Shown piece after piece: positions 44,083 through 53,018 of a stretch of DNA of 64,000 bases. Positions within the stretch are counted from its first letter, which is position 1. Each line of letters opens with the position of its first letter. The translations under genes were made by a program, and so were the position numbers. Location: positions 62,001 through 126,000 of the forward strand of contig NZ_SNWE01000006.1 in assembly GCF_004362395.1 (NCBI RefSeq). Direction: 5' to 3'. Under the pieces are notes generated by a model. It made no database searches. It saw only the letters and a list, made by a program, of their open reading frames with translations, and had not been told where the DNA came from. Source of the DNA: Salegentibacter sp. 24 (GTDB taxonomy: Bacteria; Bacteroidota; Bacteroidia; Flavobacteriales; Flavobacteriaceae).

Positions 44083-45128
44083 TCTAATAAAATTCTTTGT
44101 GCCGAAAAACCCGGACCAAAACTTAGCATTAAGCCCTGTTCTCCAGTTTTTGGCTGTTTTTTAATAAATTCCTCTAGTACGTATAAAACTGTCACACTGC
44201 TCATGTTCCCATATTTCCGCAGTACTTCACGAGTTTCGTCTATATTCTTCCCTAAGTTACCAAAAAGATCTTCAACAGTTTGTACAATTTTCTTACCTCC
44301 TGGATGAAAAATCAGATGATTAAGCCTTTCTATATTTGAATCCAGTTTTTGTAAAAATGGATGTACAATCTCGGGAAAATGCGTTGCGATAGTTTGCGGT
44401 ACTGCTTCATTCAGGATCATTTTAAGTCCATGATTAGTGAGATCAAAACCCATTAAATGAGTAGCCTCATAAAAGTGATACATTTCTTCACCTACAATTC
44501 TTGGACCTTGGGCTTGATCTTCTGAAGAAAGCAAAACACAGGCGGCGCCATCGCCAAAAATAGCAGCGCTTACCATATTAGCCATAGAAAAATCATCTAG
44601 CTGAAATGTTGAAGTAGGACTTTCAACCGCGATTACAGCAGCACGTTTTCCTGGATTGGCTTTAAGAAAATTTGCTGCATATATAATTCCGGAAATTCCG
44701 GCCGCACAACCCATTTCTGTAACCGGCAAACGGGTTATATCTTTTCGCATTTCCAATGAATTGATTAAATAGGCATCCAAGGAGGGAATCATAATTCCTG
44801 TGCAACTCACGGTGATAATAAAATCTATTGAAGTTGCATTCCATTCCATACTCTTTAGAGCTTTTTGCAATACGTTCTTCCCAAGTTTTTTTACCTCCCT
44901 GACATAAATATTATTCTTCTGTTCAAAGGAACTCGCTGTGAATACTTCCTTAGGATCCATAATGGAATAGCGTTTATCTACATCTGCTCCCTCAAAGATT
45001 TTTAAAACCTTTCTACGGAATCGATCATCTTGCTTTCCCAGCCAATCCTCCACAAATGGCAGAATATCTTTGGTCTCACTGGAATAATCAGGCAGTTCTT
45101 TTTCTACACTTACAATTTTTACACTCAT
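44076..45128 (-). CDS. Type III polyketide synthase (chalcone/stilbene synthase family)
   Basis: A 350-residue homodimeric condensing enzyme (from ATG 45128). Catalytic Cys141 in TEMGCAAGISG, His275 in LIFHPGGKKIV and Asn308 in YGNMSSVTVLY form the Cys-His-Asn triad. It extends an acyl starter with malonyl units and cyclises to a pyrone or alkylresorcinol. The ATG overlaps the methyltransferase stop (ATGA). The starter is probably made by the downstream fatty-acid-like module; this is inference. Confidence 0.92.
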   Translation of the reverse strand: MSVKIVSVEKELPDYSSETKDILPFVEDWLGKQDDRFRRKVLKIFEGADVDKRYSIMDPKEVFTASSFEQKNNIYVREVKKLGKNVLQKALKSMEWNATSIDFIITVSCTGIMIPSLDAYLINSLEMRKDITRLPVTEMGCAAGISGIIYAANFLKANPGKRAAVIAVESPTSTFQLDDFSMANMVSAAIFGDGAACVLLSSEDQAQGPRIVGEEMYHFYEATHLMGFDLTNHGLKMILNEAVPQTIATHFPEIVHPFLQKLDSNIERLNHLIFHPGGKKIVQTVEDLFGNLGKNIDETREVLRKYGNMSSVTVLYVLEEFIKKQPKTGEQGLMLSFGPGFSAQRILLEW

Positions 45129-45844
45129 ATTTTTTCTTTCTGAATTATCCATTGATAGCGAAATGCCCATTTCCAGGTAATTCTATGACTAGTCCGCGGA
45201 ATTCTTTCAGCAAAATACTGTAGTTCCTCCTTTTTGAAACCGCGTAGAATAGAAATTAAACCATCTTTTCGAGCAATCTCATTATTGATAAACACCGCAC
45301 AAAAAGCTTGAAATAATCTATAAGCAAATTTTGATCGGTGCAAATCATTTATAATCACTCCTAATTTAGATTGATCATTAAATTTTTTCAATAAGGCTAA
45401 AATCTCTCTGTCCTTAAAATGATGAAGCGTTAGGGTACATAAAATAATATCACATCTTAAGCTTTTAAAATCCTCGCTAAGCATATCTATTTCATGAAAT
45501 TCTATCTCTTGAAAGTCAGTAGACATTGTTTTACCAAGGGCAATGGCATGGGAGTTGGCATCAATACCGGTAAGTTTAAGTTTATACCCCTGTTTTCTTC
45601 CCCAATCTGCAATCTCCCGCAAAACGCTTCCATTACCACAACCTACATCAACAATATGGAGCTGTTGATTATACGAAACTTTGGTAACAATATTTTTAAT
45701 TCCTTCCAGGGTAATTTTATTTCCCCCTAGCCATTTATTAATCTTATCCAGATCACGCAAAGTTTTATCCAATTCACTTCCTTGCAGATCAAAATCATCC
45801 ATAATTTCAACCGCTTTGATTCTTTTTGAGGTATCTATACTCAT
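45125..45844 (-). CDS. Class I SAM-dependent methyltransferase
   Basis: A 239-residue Rossmann methyltransferase. The SAM motif VDVGCGNGS lies at 65-73, then GIDAN and ILCTLTLHHF. It overlaps both neighbours by 4 bp (ATGA). In type III PKS clusters such enzymes methylate the phenolic product; likely the same here. Confidence 0.88.
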   Translation of the reverse strand: MSIDTSKRIKAVEIMDDFDLQGSELDKTLRDLDKINKWLGGNKITLEGIKNIVTKVSYNQQLHIVDVGCGNGSVLREIADWGRKQGYKLKLTGIDANSHAIALGKTMSTDFQEIEFHEIDMLSEDFKSLRCDIILCTLTLHHFKDREILALLKKFNDQSKLGVIINDLHRSKFAYRLFQAFCAVFINNEIARKDGLISILRGFKKEELQYFAERIPRTSHRITWKWAFRYQWIIQKEKI

Positions 45845-46968
45845 ATAATTGGTTGTCCGTGGGTTCTATTAATAATTTTCTCTAATAAGTATGGAAAATT
45901 TTTGACCAAATTTTGTGAAGTGGTAGCTAGAAGAGGATTTATTAGTATCTTCTGGAGTATTCTTCCTGTTCTTAATCGGCTACGGAATTGGGAGTTCCAG
46001 TTCTCTCTATATTGATTTTCCAGGTTTTCCCGATTTAAATTATTTCCTTGTAAATTACTCAGGACAGCTTCTGAGGCTATTTTTCCAGAATGAATTGCCA
46101 TAGCCATTCCGTTGCCACATAAGGGATGAATTAATCCAGCAGCATCTCCCAACATTAAAACGTGTTCTTTAATAATTGATTTTTCCTCAAATGAAATCTG
46201 AGCGATACTCAGATCATTTTCAAAAACAGGTTTTGCTTTTATAAAAAACCCCTTTAGATATGGATTGTTAAATAAAATTTGTTTTTTGAATTCTTTGGTA
46301 TTCTTATACTTTTTGAAACTTTTATAAGAAACCATATAACAGGCATTCACCAAACCAGTTTCTATTTTTGATAAACCACAGTATCCGCCTTCAAAATTAT
46401 GCAGGGCTACTAAATTATCCGGAAATTCAGGATTCTCGTAATGTCCTTTTAAAGCTAGCCATGAGGATTTTTGCTTTTCAAACTCCCGTCCGAGACTTTT
46501 ATCAAGATTAGCGCGTTTTCCAAATGCTCCTAAAACTATTGCAGTTTTAAATTCTTTTCCAGAAGAAAGTTTTAGTCTGAATTCATCATTTTCAAAATTG
46601 ATATTTTCCACTGATCCCAAGAGAATTTCCGTGCCATATTCTTGCGCTTTCTTAAAGAGAAAGTTATCCAAATTATAACGGCTTATTCCCATTCCGCCAA
46701 GTTCCAACTTGGTTTCAATAGTCTTTGCATTCTGAGTGCTGTAGAGCAATCTTTGAATATTTATGGGTTTTAAGCTGCCCTTGAGGTCTATATCTAGAAA
46801 ATTGAAATAAGGGAGCACTTCGTTGGAAAGATACTCCCCACATACTTTATGTCTTGGAAAAGCCTTTTTTTCAATTAGCAAAACCTGCTGGCCTTCCCGG
46901 GAAAGATGGATTGCAGCAGTTAATCCTGCCAGGCCTCCACCTACAATAATCACTTTAAAGTCTGCCAT
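45841..46968 (-). CDS. FAD-dependent oxidoreductase (UbiH / geranylgeranyl-reductase type)
   Basis: A 375-residue flavoprotein: FAD loop IIVGGGLAGLTAAIHL, VCGEYLSNEV motif, and the second FAD site VLMLGDAAGLIHPLCGNGMAMAIHSG. It could hydroxylate the phenolic ring or act on the side chain. First gene of the operon. A terminator of the upstream OmpA-like gene lies only 27 bp before its start, so promoter placement is tight. Confidence 0.88.
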   Translation of the reverse strand: MADFKVIIVGGGLAGLTAAIHLSREGQQVLLIEKKAFPRHKVCGEYLSNEVLPYFNFLDIDLKGSLKPINIQRLLYSTQNAKTIETKLELGGMGISRYNLDNFLFKKAQEYGTEILLGSVENINFENDEFRLKLSSGKEFKTAIVLGAFGKRANLDKSLGREFEKQKSSWLALKGHYENPEFPDNLVALHNFEGGYCGLSKIETGLVNACYMVSYKSFKKYKNTKEFKKQILFNNPYLKGFFIKAKPVFENDLSIAQISFEEKSIIKEHVLMLGDAAGLIHPLCGNGMAMAIHSGKIASEAVLSNLQGNNLNRENLENQYRENWNSQFRSRLRTGRILQKILINPLLATTSQNLVKNFPYLLEKIINRTHGQPII

Positions 46969-46995
46969 CGGTTGAAGATAAATAAAAGGATAAAA

Positions 46996-47019
46996 AAATC
47001 CCGGAAAATTCCGGGATTT
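46996..47019 (-). terminator. Terminator between OmpA-like gene and polyketide operon
   Basis: AAATCCCGG pairs with CCGGGATTT, with seven T following on the minus strand. It ends the OmpA-like transcript 27 bp before the operon's first ATG. Confidence 0.85.
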
Positions 47020-47042
47020 AATAGTTGTTTTAGGGATAAAGG

Positions 47043-47741
47043 TTAATCCTGCTGTTCTGCCATTTTTTTGGCTTCCTCTTTTAATTCCTCGCTGGCAACA
47101 ATTGCCAACTCTACCCTGCGGTTTTTAGCACGGCCTTCAGCTGTTGAGTTATCATACTTAGGTTGAGATTCTCCATACCATTTGGTTTCGAACCTTTCCC
47201 TGTTTAAACCCTGGTTTAATAAAAAACCAGTCACAGCCTGAGCTCTATTTTTAGACAGCGTTAAGTTGTAGTATTCACTACCAGTATTATCAGTATGGCC
47301 CTCTATCAGTATATTAGAGTCTGGGTATTCTTCAAAAATATCTGCTAATTTATTTAAGGTAGCCTCAGATTTGGCGTTGATATTATATTGCTCACTGTCA
47401 AAATATACCCCGCTACTCTCATCAAAAGTAACGTTTATACCTTCACCAACTCTTTCGACTTCAGCGCCAGGAATTTCTTGTTCTATTTCCTTTGCCTGTT
47501 CATCCATTCTATCCCCTATAATTGCACCAGCTGCTCCACCTACAACTCCACCGATTATAGCACCAAGTGCAGTATTTCCATCACCGGTATTATTTCCAAT
47601 AACACCGCCAATTACGGCACCGCCAGCTGAACCAATTACGGCTCCTTTTTGTTTATTATTTGCATTCTTAGTGGCTTCACAACTAAAAAGTAAAGTAGCT
47701 GAGAATAGAATAACAAATATTCTGTTTATAGTTGTCTTCAT
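47043..47741 (-). CDS. OmpA family lipoprotein with glycine zipper
   Basis: A 232-residue lipoprotein (lipobox LLFSC). Residues about 33-80 form a glycine-zipper segment (GAVIGSAGGAVIGGVIG), then the OmpA/MotB peptidoglycan-binding domain with VYFDSEQYNIN, IEGHTDNTGSEYYN and NRRVELAI. It probably tethers the outer membrane to peptidoglycan. Fifteen base pairs after the lipocalin-like gene. Confidence 0.92.
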   Translation of the reverse strand: MKTTINRIFVILFSATLLFSCEATKNANNKQKGAVIGSAGGAVIGGVIGNNTGDGNTALGAIIGGVVGGAAGAIIGDRMDEQAKEIEQEIPGAEVERVGEGINVTFDESSGVYFDSEQYNINAKSEATLNKLADIFEEYPDSNILIEGHTDNTGSEYYNLTLSKNRAQAVTGFLLNQGLNRERFETKWYGESQPKYDNSTAEGRAKNRRVELAIVASEELKEEAKKMAEQQD

Positions 47742-47756
47742 AGTAAATTGATTTAT

Positions 47757-48236
47757 TTAAAGTTTAGAAAAATTCATTCGAATCACAAAGGGAGAGCCCT
47801 CTAACATTACAGATTGCTCCCAAACCATTTGGGTTTCCGAAAGTGATTTTAAATTTAAACGGAATCCTTGATTTCCGGTTGTTGAATTATAATCTTCATC
47901 GGTAGGTTTCAGTAAGAAATCGTAAACGCCGTTAACAGTATTTTCCTCGTCTATTGACCATATAAAATATCGCTGGCCTCCATTGCAATTAGCACCCTGA
48001 ACAGAATATGCTCCTTGATTGTTATTAGAAACAAAATTCCATGTGCTATTTTCAAAACATGAAGCATCAGCATCATTAAACAAAGTTACATCATACTCTC
48101 CCGAACTATTTGGGTAAGTAACATTGGTAAGGGTCCAGTCTCCATTGAAGGTTTTTCTTGCTTCTTTTGCAGTTTTACTCGGTCCACATGCGGCAAATAA
48201 TACGGCTACCAAACCAAGAATTAATATTTTTTTCAT
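47757..48236 (-). CDS. Lipocalin-like lipoprotein
   Basis: A 159-residue lipoprotein (lipobox LFAAC). The mature barrel reads FNGDWTLTNVTYPN, then STWNFVSNNNQGAYS and a final LSETQMVWEQ strand, typical of lipocalin-like proteins in Bacteroidetes. Ligand unknown. Cotranscribed with the OmpA-like gene. Confidence 0.82.
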   Translation of the reverse strand: MKKILILGLVAVLFAACGPSKTAKEARKTFNGDWTLTNVTYPNSSGEYDVTLFNDADASCFENSTWNFVSNNNQGAYSVQGANCNGGQRYFIWSIDEENTVNGVYDFLLKPTDEDYNSTTGNQGFRLNLKSLSETQMVWEQSVMLEGSPFVIRMNFSKL

Positions 48237-48265
48237 TTTTAGTTATTTGGGTTATACATAAAAAC

Positions 48266-48303
48266 CCAATGTTTGCCGATAATCATCTGGCGCAATACAT
48301 TGG
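48266..48303. terminator. Terminator after DUF1328 gene
   Basis: CCAATGT pairs with ACATTGG, inner TTGCC/GGC-GCAA adds pairing, and A/T runs flank both sides. It separates DUF1328 from the lipocalin-like gene. Confidence 0.65.
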
Positions 48304-48330
48304 ATTTTTTCCTTTATAGTTAATTATGTT

Positions 48331-48492
48331 TTATCTTCTGAAAAGTCTGCTTACTAATGAAATCACTAACAATACAAGAAAAATGTAAAAAATTATTTTA
48401 GCAATATCTGCAAAACCTTCAGCAATTCCACCAAAACCAAAGATGGCTGCCACCAAAGCAATGATTAGAAAAATAACGATTAATCGTATCAT
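48331..48492 (-). CDS. DUF1328 family small membrane protein
   Basis: A 53-residue protein starting [22 protein letters not shown] and ending SRLFRR, with two hydrophobic helices. It matches the DUF1328 (YtjA) family, often stress-induced, function unknown. ATG 48492 is chosen; the longer frame (48549) adds a polar leader foreign to the family. Confidence 0.88.
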   Translation of the reverse strand: MIRLIVIFLIIALVAAIFGFGGIAEGFADIAKIIFYIFLVLLVISLVSRLFRR

Positions 48493-48620
48493 AATATAAG
48501 ATTTTTGATTAGTTAAATCTAAATTACAGTAGGTATAGTCCTGAGACAAAAGATTATTAATACTTTAACAGCAGAACTGTTAAGGAATCTTAAAATATAT
48601 AATTATTGGGCTACTTATTA

Positions 48621-50627
48621 TTAATAGTCTATTAATTGCTGTATTTTCTCTTTCAATCTTTTTTTAGGAAGATAGCCATCTTCGAGCGCTGTAGCAAAAG
48701 GAATGGGGATTTCTTCACTACCTAACCGCATAACAGGGGCGTCTAAATACTCAAAGCATTCCTCTGAAATAATCGCTGAAACCTCTGACGCCAAACTACC
48801 AAATAAAGAATCTTCTGTAAGAACAAGTGCTTTACCGGTCTTCTGCACCGAGTTTATAATTGTATTTTTATCTAAAGGTTGCAGGCTTCTCAGGTCTAGA
48901 AGTTCAATACTTTTTATTTCCATTTCATCAATAATATCTAAAACCCAATGTACTCCGGCTCCATAAGTAATTATAGTGAGTTTTTCCCCTTCTTTTAAAA
49001 CTGATGCTTTTCCAAATGGCAAGGTATAGTAATCAATAGGGACTTCCTGGCGAATACTTCGGTACAAGGCTTTATGTTCAAAAAACATTACAGGGTTTGG
49101 ATCGTTAAAAGCGGTATTGAGTAAACCCTTTGCATCGTAAGGAAAGGCAGGATAAACTACTTTTAGTCCGGGAATCTTAGTAAACCAGGCTTCATTTGTC
49201 TGGCTATGAAAAGGTCCTGCTCCCACGCCTGCACCACAAGGCATTCTTATCACCACATCCGCGTTCTGATTCCACCGATAATTACTTTTAGCCAAGTAAT
49301 TCACAATGGGATTGAAACCTGAGCTCACAAAATCTCCAAACTGCATTTCTACCATGGCCTTCATCCCATTGATGGAAAGTCCCATTGCGGTCCCTACAAT
49401 GGCTGACTCACAAATGGGAGTGTTTCTAACCCTTTCTTTACCAAATTCTTCCAGCAATCCTTCTGTAATTTTAAAAACTCCTCCGTATTCTGCAATATCC
49501 TGTCCCATCAAAACCAGGTTGTTATGCCTTTGCATAGATTGTCTGATAGCTTGTGCAATGGCGTCTACAAACCTTATATTCTCAGTGTGGTCTCCTTCCT
49601 TATATTGCTCATCAACAAACTCTTGATAAACATCATTTAATTCAATGGTTTTATTGAATTCCGAACCTGCTTCTTGGTTAGCTTCCTTAAGGTTTAAATC
49701 TATTTCGGATTTAATTTCATTTTTAAAATGAGCATCCTGCTCTTTAGAAAGTATATTTTCATCGGTTAAAAATCTCCTGAAATTATCTACCGGATCTTTT
49801 TGCTGCCAGAAATTCAATAAGTCATCAGGTATATATTTGGTTCCACTGGCTTCTTCGTGGCCTCGTATTCTAAAGGTTTTAAATTCCAATAAAACAGGAC
49901 GGGAATTTTGTCTTATACGTGCTGCAATTTCACTTACCTTAGTATAGACTTCAATAATATTATTGCCATCTATAATATGGGATTCCATACCGTATCCTTT
50001 AGCACGATCGGCCAAATCTTTACAACGATATTGTTCATTTGTGGGGGTTGAAAGTCCATAGCCATTATTCTCTATGCAAAACAAAACTGGTAAATCCCAT
50101 ACGGAAGCAATATTTAGGGCTTCGTGAAAATCCCCTTCACTTGTTCCTCCCTCACCGGTAAAAACCGCCGTGACCATATTCTCTTTTTTTAGTTTGTGCG
50201 CTAATGCAATCCCATCGGCAACGCCAAGTTGCGGGCCAAGGTGGGAGATCATTCCTATAATCTTGTATTCTTGCGTTCCAAAATGGAAACTTCGATCACG
50301 CCCTTTGGTGAATCCGTTTTGCTTACCCTGCCATTGTGAGAAAAGGCGTTTTAAAGCGACATTCCGGGCAGTAAACACTCCCAGATTTCGATGCATCGGC
50401 AAAATATACTCCTGTGCATTTAGCGATTTAGTTACTCCTATAGAAATGGCTTCCTGCCCTATTCCACTAAACCATTTGGATATTTTACCCTGTCTGAGCA
50501 GAATTAGCATTTTCTCTTCAATAAGCCGGGGTTTTAATAGCTCTTTATATAAATCTAATAATTGAGCAGAGGAGAGTATGCCTTTATTAAATTTTATAGT
50601 GGATTCTGCTGTAGAATTTGGTTGCAT
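48621..50627 (-). CDS. Branched-chain 2-oxoacid dehydrogenase E1, alpha and beta fused
   Basis: A 668-residue thiamine-diphosphate enzyme. The alpha half (to about 330) has GEGGTSEGDFHEALN and IENNGYGLST, the ThDP site; the beta half has MGQDIAEYGGVFKITEGL, TPICESAIVGTAMG and FEHKALYRS. It decarboxylates 2-oxoacids and passes the acyl to E2. ATG 50627 gives a normal start. E2 and E3 are not here. Divergent from the oxygenase gene. Confidence 0.9.
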   Translation of the reverse strand: MQPNSTAESTIKFNKGILSSAQLLDLYKELLKPRLIEEKMLILLRQGKISKWFSGIGQEAISIGVTKSLNAQEYILPMHRNLGVFTARNVALKRLFSQWQGKQNGFTKGRDRSFHFGTQEYKIIGMISHLGPQLGVADGIALAHKLKKENMVTAVFTGEGGTSEGDFHEALNIASVWDLPVLFCIENNGYGLSTPTNEQYRCKDLADRAKGYGMESHIIDGNNIIEVYTKVSEIAARIRQNSRPVLLEFKTFRIRGHEEASGTKYIPDDLLNFWQQKDPVDNFRRFLTDENILSKEQDAHFKNEIKSEIDLNLKEANQEAGSEFNKTIELNDVYQEFVDEQYKEGDHTENIRFVDAIAQAIRQSMQRHNNLVLMGQDIAEYGGVFKITEGLLEEFGKERVRNTPICESAIVGTAMGLSINGMKAMVEMQFGDFVSSGFNPIVNYLAKSNYRWNQNADVVIRMPCGAGVGAGPFHSQTNEAWFTKIPGLKVVYPAFPYDAKGLLNTAFNDPNPVMFFEHKALYRSIRQEVPIDYYTLPFGKASVLKEGEKLTIITYGAGVHWVLDIIDEMEIKSIELLDLRSLQPLDKNTIINSVQKTGKALVLTEDSLFGSLASEVSAIISEECFEYLDAPVMRLGSEEIPIPFATALEDGYLPKKRLKEKIQQLIDY

Positions 50628-50748
50628 AATATGAAATTGTTTACCAAATGTAACCAAAATTATATATGCTAAGAAATATTAAAAGCCTCGACAACTCCTT
50701 ATTTTTATTTAACTTTGTATGTTAAATTCTCAAAAAACAAAGCATATT

Positions 50749-51705
50749 ATGGCGATGAATAATATCCCCAGTGTAGATCTTGCTGATTTTCTTTCTGACG
50801 ATCCAAATAGAAAACAAAAATTCGTTGAGGAAATTGGTAAAGCTTATGAAGAAATTGGTTTTGTAGCTTTAAAAAATCATTTTCTTGAAAGCGAGCTGGA
50901 AGAAAACCTTTATAAAGAGGTAAAAAGTTTTTTTGGCCTGCCATTGGAGGTTAAAAAGAAATATGAAATTGAAGGACTTGCCGGGCAGCGAGGTTATATT
51001 TCCTTTGGAAAAGAGCACGCCAAAGGTAAAAAGGAAGGTGATTTAAAGGAATTCTGGCATTTTGGTCAGGAACCCGAAAAGGATGCTAAACTAACTGAGG
51101 AATATCCTGAAAACGTGCAGGTGGCTGAACTTAAGGATTTCAATAAAGTAGGGATGGAAGCTTACAGAATGCTGGAGAAAACTGGTATTTATGTACTAAG
51201 GGCTTTAGCTTTATATATTGGTTTAGAAGAACATTATTTCGACCACTGGGCCAGCAATGGAAACAGCATCTTAAGGCCTATACACTACCCTCCGATTACT
51301 GAGGAACCCAAAGGCGCTGTGAGAGCAGGTGCTCACGGAGATATAAATCTTATCACCTTATTGATGGGAGCTTCTACCGGTGGCTTGCAGGTGTTGAGAA
51401 AAGATGGTCAGTGGATTGATGCTATCCCACAGGAGGATGAACTGGTTATAAATGTTGGTGATATGTTGGAAAGACATACCAATAACAAGTTACGTTCTAC
51501 CATTCATAGAGTCATTAATCCTCCAAAAGAAGAATGGAGCAAGCCAAGATATTCCATACCTTTCTTTATGCATCCCAGAAGTGAAATGCGTCTTGATTGT
51601 CTTGAAGAATGTATCGATGAAAAAAATCCAAAACAATACGAGGATATTAGTGCAGGCGAATTTTTACATCAACGTCTGGTTGAAATCGGACTCTTAAAAA
51701 AATAA
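50749..51705 (+). CDS. Isopenicillin N synthase-like 2OG-Fe(II) oxygenase
   Basis: A 318-residue non-haem iron oxygenase. The iron ligands HxD in AGAHGDINLITLL and the later His in TIHRVINPP, plus the RYSIPFF 2-oxoglutarate-binding Arg/Ser pair, are present. The N-terminal domain FVALKNHF is typical. Substrate unknown. The next gene starts 3 bp after the stop. Confidence 0.88.
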   Translation: MAMNNIPSVDLADFLSDDPNRKQKFVEEIGKAYEEIGFVALKNHFLESELEENLYKEVKSFFGLPLEVKKKYEIEGLAGQRGYISFGKEHAKGKKEGDLKEFWHFGQEPEKDAKLTEEYPENVQVAELKDFNKVGMEAYRMLEKTGIYVLRALALYIGLEEHYFDHWASNGNSILRPIHYPPITEEPKGAVRAGAHGDINLITLLMGASTGGLQVLRKDGQWIDAIPQEDELVINVGDMLERHTNNKLRSTIHRVINPPKEEWSKPRYSIPFFMHPRSEMRLDCLEECIDEKNPKQYEDISAGEFLHQRLVEIGLLKK

Positions 51706-51708
51706 ATC

Positions 51709-52059
51709 ATGGCAAAGAAAAAATTGGGACTTGAAGACCTAGGCGGTTTTGTTTTTTCTACAAACGAAGATTTTGATAGAAATGAACACGAGGAAACCAA
51801 TATAACTTTAGCCCCGAAAGAACAGCAACTCGAAGCTCATTTTAGCAGTAAAGGTCGCGGTGGTAAAACGGTGACTATTATTAAAGGTTTCCAGGGAACT
51901 AATGATGATCTGGTCATTCTTGGAAAAAAGCTAAAGAAGAAATGCGGTGTTGGTGGTTCGGCAAAGGATGGTGAAATTATTATTCAGGGAGATGATCGCG
52001 AAAAGATTATGGAACTGCTTGAAAAAGATGGATATAATGTAAAACGGGTAGGTGGTTAA
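51709..52059 (+). CDS. SUI1/eIF1-like translation factor (YciH family)
   Basis: A 116-residue protein: KGRGGKTVTIIKGFQ, the SUI1 beta-strand region, and LKKKCGVGGSAKDGEIIIQGD, ending KRVGG. This is the bacterial eIF1 homologue, proposed to affect start-codon fidelity. Between the oxygenase gene (3 bp) and the DUF1835 gene (25 bp). Confidence 0.92.
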   Translation: MAKKKLGLEDLGGFVFSTNEDFDRNEHEETNITLAPKEQQLEAHFSSKGRGGKTVTIIKGFQGTNDDLVILGKKLKKKCGVGGSAKDGEIIIQGDDREKIMELLEKDGYNVKRVGG

Positions 52060-52084
52060 TTTTCACTACTTTTAAATTCTCCCT

Positions 52085-53017
52085 ATGGATGGTACAGCGC
52101 TGCATATAGTGAATGGTGATAGCTTAACCGAACAAGTTGAGCAACTCGACCTAAGAGGACAAATTATTGTGTGGCGGGAACTTCTATGTGAAGGCCCATG
52201 TGTTAAAGAGGTAGGATCTTTAAAATTCATTAAACAAAGGGAAAATTTTTTAAAGCAAGCTTACGATATTTCTTCTGAAAATTATCAGCAGCGCTTTGTT
52301 TCTCAGCTTAAAAGGCTAAAAGAAGCTAAAGATTATGATCACGTGGTTCTCTGGTTTGAGTTCGATCTTTTTTGTCATATTAATATGATCGCTGCAATAA
52401 GTTTTTATCTAGAGCATCAACCAAAGGTTCCTTTTTACCTGGTTTGCAGTAAGCGGTTGAAAGGTGAAGATGAATTCCTACCCCTCTCCAGGCTTACTGA
52501 TAAGCATTTACTTAACCATTTTAAACATAAAATTCAATTACAGGAAGAAGATCTGGAGCTTGCGAGTTTGGTATGGGAACTTTATTGTGGTAAAGATCCT
52601 ATAAAACTAAAACAACAGATTAAGAAAACTTCTAATTTTGAATATTTATCCAGTTGCATAAGGGCTCATATAGAGCGATTCCCAAACAGTAAAACAGGCA
52701 TTAATTCTCTTGAGAAAAATGTCCTTAAATTAGTGGAAAATCAACATATAACTTCCAAGAACCAACTATTAGGTTATGCCTTACAGTATCAGGGATATTA
52801 CGGTTATAGCGATTCTCAAATGGAAAGAGTGCTGAATAAACTAGATATTTTCTATAATGTAGAAGAAGATCGGGTGATACTTAGCCAGAAAGGCCAGGAA
52901 GTATTAAATAAAAAGAAAAATTTTTACCAGGAACTTAAAAATGATGAATTTTTAGGAGGTGCACGAGTTTTCGACTTTCTTTACGACTCTGATTCTCACA
53001 AAGTTTTAAAATTATAA
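52085..53017 (+). CDS. DUF1835 domain protein
   Basis: A 310-residue soluble protein. The N-terminal part reads LHIVNGDSLTEQV, IIVWRELLCEGP and VVLWFEFDLFCHIN, the DUF1835 pattern; the C-terminus is helical, winged-helix-like (LLGYALQYQGYYGYSDSQ). Function unknown. Directly before the phosphorylase gene (1 bp). Confidence 0.85.
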   Translation: MDGTALHIVNGDSLTEQVEQLDLRGQIIVWRELLCEGPCVKEVGSLKFIKQRENFLKQAYDISSENYQQRFVSQLKRLKEAKDYDHVVLWFEFDLFCHINMIAAISFYLEHQPKVPFYLVCSKRLKGEDEFLPLSRLTDKHLLNHFKHKIQLQEEDLELASLVWELYCGKDPIKLKQQIKKTSNFEYLSSCIRAHIERFPNSKTGINSLEKNVLKLVENQHITSKNQLLGYALQYQGYYGYSDSQMERVLNKLDIFYNVEEDRVILSQKGQEVLNKKKNFYQELKNDEFLGGARVFDFLYDSDSHKVLKL

Positions 53018-53018
53018 T

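Noticed and set aside
47388-47630. Repetitive plus-strand ORF rich in Thr/Ser/Cys
   Set aside because: Antisense of the glycine-zipper coding stretch of the OmpA-like lipoprotein; not a repeat element.
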